Program-made: the position numbers and the translations under genes
Part shown: positions 14,641 through 14,653 of the stretch, one piece after another
Layout of the letters: every line of letters starts with the position of its first letter
Position numbering within the stretch: position 1 is the stretch's first letter
The notes under the pieces: model-generated
What the model was told of the DNA's origin: nothing
What the model saw: the letters and a program-made list of their open reading frames with translations, nothing else
Databases searched by the model: none
Assembly (NCBI GenBank): GCA_003497505.1
Contig: DNNV01000200.1
Location: 1 to 14,653 of the forward strand
Direction: 5' to 3'
DNA: 14,653 nucleotides
DNA from: Clostridiales bacterium
GTDB taxonomy: Bacteria > Bacillota > Clostridia > Tissierellales > Sedimentibacteraceae

Positions 14641-14653
14641 AGATCGGAAGAGC
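14641..14653. other. Illumina TruSeq-type adapter sequence (not biological)
   Basis: AGATCGGAAGAGC is exactly the first 13 bases of the standard Illumina adapter read-through sequence, and it stands at the very end of the window. It is untrimmed adapter and should be removed from the record. Confidence 0.93.

Overview
The window reads as DNA from a low-to-moderate GC member of the Bacillota, probably a gut or rumen type Clostridia. The evidence is strong GGAGG-type ribosome binding sites, sigma-A-like promoters, and gene families common in integrative elements of that group (DUF3846, DUF7768, AbiE, ParA/ParB). I cannot name a species. The window is a mosaic of three blocks, and the last 13 bases are an Illumina adapter sequence, so the right edge is the end of an assembled short-read contig.

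Block 1 (1-6756, visibly AT-rich, all + strand) is a defence island. It begins inside the restriction (Res) subunit gene of a type III restriction-modification system. Eleven bases later comes a two-gene cassette: an OLD-family ATPase/TOPRIM nuclease and an overlapping small UvrD-like helicase. This is the architecture of the Gabija defence system (GajA/GajB), although both proteins are shorter than the classical pair. After a 248-base gap follows a DUF2971 protein with an extra N-terminal half. Bases 6757-7143 hold no gene, only several inverted repeats and a bidirectional terminator.

Block 2 (about 7100-11372, more GC-rich) is the remnant of an integrative element. It holds a tyrosine integrase gene with an in-frame TAA just before the catalytic tyrosine, a DUF3846 gene and a DUF7768 gene, all on the - strand. 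Then come an abiEi/abiEii toxin-antitoxin operon on the + strand, with a clear promoter and operator, and fragments of parB and parA on the - strand. AbiEii and ParB both lose their C-termini at one junction at 10640-10649. ParA loses its N-terminal part at about 11373.

Block 3 (about 11375-14640) resembles ordinary chromosome. It has an aminoglycoside 6-adenylyltransferase-like gene broken by a one-base frameshift, a small unrecognised protein under a good promoter, an ECF-transporter S component convergent with it across a strong shared terminator, an iron-sulfur-flavoprotein-like FMN protein, and the first codons of one more gene.

Taken together, the window looks like a defence-rich accessory locus next to a decayed, immobilised integrative element. 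Two abrupt junctions with truncated genes and the adapter at the end mean that misassembly must be excluded before biology is inferred from the junctions.
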